Part shown: piece after piece, positions 60,193 to 64,000 of the stretch
Position numbering within the stretch: position 1 is the stretch's first letter
Layout: every line of letters begins with the position of its first letter
Assembly (NCBI RefSeq): GCF_001182725.1
Contig: NZ_CWHU01000005.1
Coordinates: forward strand, 620,001 to 684,000
Direction: 5' to 3'
DNA: 64,000 nt
Source: Anaerococcus jeddahensis
GTDB taxonomy: Bacteria; Bacillota; Clostridia; Tissierellales; Peptoniphilaceae
Position numbers and translations under genes: made by a program
Notes under the pieces: generated by a model
Told to the model about the DNA's origin: nothing
The model's database searches: none
Seen by the model: only the letters and a program-made list of their open reading frames with translations

Positions 60193-61514
60193 TCATCTTT
60201 TTTGATATCTGTTAATATATATTCCTTTACCTTTTCAAAAGTTGGAATATATTTAGCATTTTTACCAGTTTTTACTAAAGCATCAACAACGTCTTTACTT
60301 GAAATACTAGGGTCAAAAGCTTCACGAGCTGCAAAAATATCTGTAATAATTACTTCATCTGCATCATCAAAACATTCAACAAATTCATTAAATAATCTTT
60401 TTGTTCTTGTGTAGGTGTGAGGTTGCCATACACAAATTAATCTACCTTTAGTATGCTCAGCTAAGGCATTTAAATTCACTTTAATTTCAGAAGGATGGTG
60501 ACCATAATCTAAAATAATATTACAATCATTAACATTTCCAATTAATTGCATTCTTCTTTCAAGTCCAGTATAAGCTTGGATACATTTTTTTATTGTTTCA
60601 ATATCAACTCCTGTTTCAAGTGTTGCAATAATTGCTGCACAAGCATTATTTATATTATGTCTTCCCAAAATTGATAATTCAAAATGTTCTGTTTGTCCAT
60701 TTTTCATTAATAAATCAAATCTTGGTTTACCATCTTTGTCAAAACTTATATTTGTTGCATTGTAATCAGCTTCAGGGTTATTTTGACCATAGGTAATCAA
60801 TTCACCTTGAACTGCATCAATAACCAATTTATTATTCTCTTCATTTAAGTTTAAAATTGTTTTAGAATCTTTGCTTTGATTTCTCAAATAAAATTTAAAA
60901 GTTTCAATTATATCATTTATGTCTTTGTAATAATCAAGATGATCTTCATCAATATTTAAAATAATTCCAATTGATGGGTAATAATACCTAATATTTCCCT
61001 TGTATTCACAAGCTTCTGTTACTAATATGTCCTTATCACCAACATGAACATTTCCCTCAATTTCATCAAGATCTCCGCCTAATAAAATAGTAGGATTTTT
61101 TGTAGAATTCATAAGAATTTTAGAAATCATACTTGTTGTGGTACTTTTTCCGTGAGAACCAGAAATTGCTATTGAATTTTTGTAATTTTTCATCAAACTT
61201 CCTAAGAAAACACCACGAGTAACTACAGGTACTCCCAATTTTCTTGCAGCAATTAATTCTTCATTATCATCAGAAATTGCATCTGTGTAGATAACTAAGT
61301 CTGGATTTTTTATATTTTCTTTTTTTTGTCCTATTACATATTTAATCCCATTTTTATCTAAATGTTTACTTGTTTCAGAAATTGAAAGGTCAGAACCTGT
61401 AACATTATAACCATTATTACTTAATAAAATGGCAATTCCACTCATTGATATGCCACCAATTCCTATCATATGTATATTTTTGTATTTATGATCATTTATA
61501 TTAAATTCGAACAT
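60126..61514 (-). CDS. murC: UDP-N-acetylmuramate-L-alanine ligase
   Basis: First amino-acid ligase of peptidoglycan synthesis, adding L-Ala to UDP-MurNAc; 462 residues. Rossmann-like IHMIGIGGISMSGIAILLSN at the N-terminus (UDP binding), P-loop AISGSHGKSTTTSMI (about 116-130), EACEYKGNIRYYYPSIGIILNIDEDHLDYY, HNINNACAAIIA, and the C-terminal GHHPSEIK and VWQPHTYTRTKRLF motifs. AAAGGAG ribosome binding site. A one-gene transcript from the minus strand; the last 67 bp overlap the end of the opposing gene. Confidence 0.96.
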   Translation of the reverse strand: MFEFNINDHKYKNIHMIGIGGISMSGIAILLSNNGYNVTGSDLSISETSKHLDKNGIKYVIGQKKENIKNPDLVIYTDAISDDNEELIAARKLGVPVVTRGVFLGSLMKNYKNSIAISGSHGKSTTTSMISKILMNSTKNPTILLGGDLDEIEGNVHVGDKDILVTEACEYKGNIRYYYPSIGIILNIDEDHLDYYKDINDIIETFKFYLRNQSKDSKTILNLNEENNKLVIDAVQGELITYGQNNPEADYNATNISFDKDGKPRFDLLMKNGQTEHFELSILGRHNINNACAAIIATLETGVDIETIKKCIQAYTGLERRMQLIGNVNDCNIILDYGHHPSEIKVNLNALAEHTKGRLICVWQPHTYTRTKRLFNEFVECFDDADEVIITDIFAAREAFDPSISSKDVVDALVKTGKNAKYIPTFEKVKEYILTDIKKDDQVIVTGSGDSDNLAKMIAGVM

Positions 61515-61548
61515 TTATGCTCCTTTGTTTTTATTTTTTCGCCTATAC

Positions 61549-61554
61549 ATTATA
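61549..61554 (-). promoter_or_regulatory. -10 element of the murC promoter
   Basis: TATAAT read on the minus strand (61554 to 61549), 35 bp before the murC ATG. I see no good -35 hexamer at the right distance. Confidence 0.5.
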
Positions 61555-61607
61555 CCATAAAAGTCGAAACTTAACCATTTTTAAAAATTTTCAAAAAAAG
61601 GACTAAA

Positions 61608-61636
61608 TTGACAGTAAACTTATAAAATGATAATCT
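61608..61636 (+). promoter_or_regulatory. Promoter of rpiB-tkt
   Basis: Consensus TTGACA at 61608-61613. The -10 is either TAATCT (61631-61636, 17 bp spacing) or the better-looking GATAAT (61629-61634, 15 bp). The TAAAATGATAAT string here also occurs at the gap promoter (20945-20956). Confidence 0.6.
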
Positions 61637-61668
61637 TTATTTAGAAGTAAATAGTTAGAGAGGTTATA

Positions 61669-62112
61669 ATGAAGTATATAATAGGAAACGATCATGGTGG
61701 AATAGATTTAGTTGATAGTGTTGAAGAAAAATTATTGGAACTTGGTCATGAAGTTGAAAAAGTTGGAACTTTTACAAAAGATTCTTGCGATTATACAGAT
61801 TTTGCAAAAATTGCATGCGAAAAAGTTTTAAATAAAGAAGCTGATTTTGCTATTTTAATTTGTGGAACAGGAATTGGTATGAGCCTTGCTGCAAATAAAT
61901 TTAAAGGAATTAGAGCAGCTTGCCTATCTGATGTATATTCTGCAAAAATGTGTAGAGCTCACAACAACAGTAATGTTTTGTGTATAGGATCAAGAGTTAT
62001 TGGTTCTGAAGTTGCAAAAATGATTGTTGAAGTTTTTTCAAAAACTGAATTTGAAGGTGGTCGCCATCTTAAAAGAATTAATAAATTAAAAGAAATTGAG
62101 GAGAATAATTAA
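61669..62112 (+). CDS. rpiB: Ribose-5-phosphate isomerase B
   Basis: Interconverts ribose 5-phosphate and ribulose 5-phosphate; RpiB/LacAB family, 147 residues. N-terminal IIGNDHGGIDLVDSVEEKL (the phosphate-binding D-H-x-G region), ICGTGIGMSLAANKFKGIRAA with the catalytic cysteine, DVYSAKMCRAHNNSNVLCIGSR. RpiB is favoured over LacA or LacB because transketolase follows directly, with a one-base overlap (TAATG), making a non-oxidative pentose phosphate unit. AGAGAGG ribosome binding site. Confidence 0.93.
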   Translation: MKYIIGNDHGGIDLVDSVEEKLLELGHEVEKVGTFTKDSCDYTDFAKIACEKVLNKEADFAILICGTGIGMSLAANKFKGIRAACLSDVYSAKMCRAHNNSNVLCIGSRVIGSEVAKMIVEVFSKTEFEGGRHLKRINKLKEIEENN

Positions 62113-64000
62113 TGTTTGATCAAAGAGATTTAAAAGCTGTAAATGCAATAAGATGTTTATCAGTAGCACAAATTGAAAAAGCTAACAGTGGTCATCCTGG
62201 TCTTCCAATGGGAGCAAGTCCGATGGCCTATGTTTTATGGAATAAAATTTTAAATGTTAATCCAAAAAAAAGTAATTGGCACAATAGAGATAGGTTTGTT
62301 CTATCAGCAGGCCATGGTTCTGCTATGCTTTATTCATTATTACACCTATCAGGCTATGATTTAAGCATTGAAGATTTGAAAAATTTCAGACAAATCGGTT
62401 CAAAAACACCGGGCCATCCTGAAAGAAAACACACAGATGGAATAGAAGTAACAACTGGACCTTTGGGCCAAGGAATTGCAAATGCAGTTGGTTTTGCAAT
62501 AGCAGAAAAACACCTTGCTGCAATGTATAATAAGGAGGATTTAAATATTGTTGATCATTATACTTATGCAATTTGTGGTGATGGAGATTTAATGGAAGGA
62601 ATTTCCTATGAATCTATGTCACTAGCTGGTCATTTGAATTTGAATAAATTAATTATTTTGCACGATTCAAATGATATTTGTCTTGATGGTAATCTAAATA
62701 CATCATTTTCTGAAAATATTGAACAAAGAGTAAAAGCTCAAAATTGGAATTACATTAAAGTTTCTGATGGAAATAATCTTGAAGAAATATATAAGGCAAT
62801 AATAAAAGCTAAAGAAAACAAAAACGGACCAACTTTTATAGAAGTTAAAACAGTTATTGGCTTTGGATCAAAAAATCAAGGAACAAACAAGGTTCATGGT
62901 GCACCAATAGGAAAAGAAGATTTTGCAGCAGTAAAAAAAGCCTACAATTGGGAATATGAAGATTTTGAAATTTCTGATGATGTTTATGATGTATTTAATG
63001 AAAATATTGTAAAAAACGGACAAAAATCATATGAGAAATGGGAAAATATTCTAAATTCATACAAGGAAAAATATCCAGAAGATTATAAAGATTATGTTGA
63101 TGGATTTGAAAGAAAATTGCCAGAAAATTGGATTGATCAAGTTAAAAAATATTCTTCAAATGATGAAGGCCTTGCAACTCGTGCATCAAGTGGAGAAATC
63201 ATCCAAGATTTAGCAAAAATTACTAAGAATTTCTGGGGTGGAAGCGCAGATTTATTTTCTTCAAACAAAACCAATATAAAAGATAGTGAGAGATTTTCTG
63301 ATGAAAATCCACAAGGTAGAAATGTTTGGTATGGAGTTAGAGAATTTGCTATGAGTGTAATTGCAAATGCAATTGTAGCACACGGGGGAACTTTCCACCA
63401 CGTTTCAACATTTTTTGTATTTTCAGATTATCTAAAAGCAGGACTTAGAGTTTCAGCTCTTTCACAAATTCCAGTTACTTACGTATTTACTCATGATTCA
63501 GTAGCTGTAGGAGAAGATGGTCCAACTCACCAACCAATTGAACAATTGGCTATGATAAGATCAATTCCAAATGCAATTATGCTTAGACCTGCAGATGCAA
63601 ATGAGGTAAGACTTTCTTGGAAAATAGCTTTGGAAAGCAAAGATTCTCCAGTTGTAATAGCTCTCACTCGACAAGGAGTAAAAAATCTTAAAGGAACTGA
63701 AAATTTATCAGATATTTCAAAAGGTGCTTATATAATTGAAGATTCTGATAAAAAAATCCCAGATGGTATATTAATCGCAACAGGAAGTGAAGTAGAACTT
63801 GCAATAGATACAAAGAATGAGTTAAAGAAATCTAATATTGATGTTAGAGTTGTATCAATGCCATCAATGGAATTATTTAGAAAACAAGATCAAGATTACA
63901 AAGAAAAAATCCTACCAGAAAATATTAAAAATAGAGTTTCAATTGAAATGGGAACATCTTTTGGATGGAGTGAATTTACTGGAAATAACGGAATAAATAT
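62112..64000 (+). CDS. tkt: Transketolase (partial, 3' end outside window)
   Basis: TPP-dependent transfer of two-carbon units in the pentose phosphate pathway. There are 629 codons in the window; full-length enzymes are about 660 residues, so only the last 30 or so are missing. It starts MFDQRDLKAVNAIRCLSVAQ. TPP/metal motif GDGDLMEGISYESMSLAGHL (about 156-175) with N at the end of LHDSND; substrate-binding HPGLPMGASPMAYVLW, TTGPLGQGIANAVGFA; pyrimidine domain with the glutamate in VREFAMSVIANAI and THDSVAVGEDGPTHQPIEQLA. Coupled to rpiB by TAATG. Confidence 0.97.
   Translation, partial: MFDQRDLKAVNAIRCLSVAQIEKANSGHPGLPMGASPMAYVLWNKILNVNPKKSNWHNRDRFVLSAGHGSAMLYSLLHLSGYDLSIEDLKNFRQIGSKTPGHPERKHTDGIEVTTGPLGQGIANAVGFAIAEKHLAAMYNKEDLNIVDHYTYAICGDGDLMEGISYESMSLAGHLNLNKLIILHDSNDICLDGNLNTSFSENIEQRVKAQNWNYIKVSDGNNLEEIYKAIIKAKENKNGPTFIEVKTVIGFGSKNQGTNKVHGAPIGKEDFAAVKKAYNWEYEDFEISDDVYDVFNENIVKNGQKSYEKWENILNSYKEKYPEDYKDYVDGFERKLPENWIDQVKKYSSNDEGLATRASSGEIIQDLAKITKNFWGGSADLFSSNKTNIKDSERFSDENPQGRNVWYGVREFAMSVIANAIVAHGGTFHHVSTFFVFSDYLKAGLRVSALSQIPVTYVFTHDSVAVGEDGPTHQPIEQLAMIRSIPNAIMLRPADANEVRLSWKIALESKDSPVVIALTRQGVKNLKGTENLSDISKGAYIIEDSDKKIPDGILIATGSEVELAIDTKNELKKSNIDVRVVSMPSMELFRKQDQDYKEKILPENIKNRVSIEMGTSFGWSEFTGNNGIN

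Noticed and set aside
60202..60414. Plus-strand 70-residue reading frame inside murC
   Set aside because: It is antisense to conserved murC sequence and has no initiation signal.

Overview
The window is a dense, AT-rich stretch of chromosome from a low-GC Gram-positive anaerobe. Short intergenic gaps, AAGGAGG-type ribosome binding sites, many 1-20 bp gene overlaps, an A/V-type ATPase, an IspH-S1 fusion, MurT-GatD, a PyrB-PyrI pair and formate-THF ligase fit the Tissierellia/Peptoniphilaceae (an Anaerococcus-like organism is my best guess, from gene content only). Nearly everything is core metabolism or housekeeping. I see no prophage, transposase, CRISPR array, rRNA or tRNA gene.

Layout. 1-6177: scpA(partial)-scpB-rluB-HI0933-type flavoprotein-cmk-plsC-ispH/S1, one overlapping operon ended by a hairpin. 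6264-15950: miaB followed by the A/V-ATPase genes in the order C, I (N-terminal part), I (C-terminal part), K, F, E, A, B, D. 15951-16167: nested inverted-repeat element that also ends the ATPase operon. 16207-16743: a YwlG-type gene convergent with rodA (minus strand). A divergent promoter region separates rodA from nth-HAD phosphatase-trmL-trxB. 20990-25316: glycolytic gap-pgk-tpiA-eno, followed by secG, rnr and smpB. 28281-32478: a MacB/FtsX-type ABC exporter whose permease carries a very long coiled coil. 32530-37237: histidine phosphatase, SbcD/YhaO-like nuclease, YhaN/Rad50-like ATPase, second metallophosphoesterase and a CYTH protein. 37296-42863: pyrB-pyrI-pyrC-pyrF-pyrK-pyrD-pyrE. 42938-45762: a GH73 glucosaminidase and murT-gatD (peptidoglycan). 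45865-47844: fhs and a YerC-like repressor. 47999-55304: pcrA-ligA-gatC-gatA-gatB. 55333-60192: mtaD, an acpS-nnrD fusion, alr, mazF and a ComEC-type metallo-beta-lactamase-fold protein. 60126-61514: murC on the minus strand. 61669-64000: rpiB-tkt, with tkt running off the edge.

The most unusual locus is the ATPase. The membrane stator subunit I (a) is encoded by two consecutive same-frame genes separated by one stop codon and a strong ribosome binding site. The first half ends in an extra helix that looks like the otherwise missing peripheral-stalk subunit G/H, and subunit F is short at its C-terminus. Other points of interest are an apparent AUU start codon for nth, a promoter that predicts a leaderless murT mRNA, the AcpS-NnrD fusion without an epimerase domain, a MazF toxin gene with no antitoxin beside it, and a protein whose C-terminus is translated through a terminator into the opposing murC gene. 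Genes work together as clear modules: chromosome segregation, isoprenoid/lipid/ribosome functions, ATP-driven ion transport, triose-phosphate glycolysis, complete UMP synthesis from carbamoyl phosphate, lipid II amidation, glutamyl-tRNA amidation and the non-oxidative pentose phosphate pathway.
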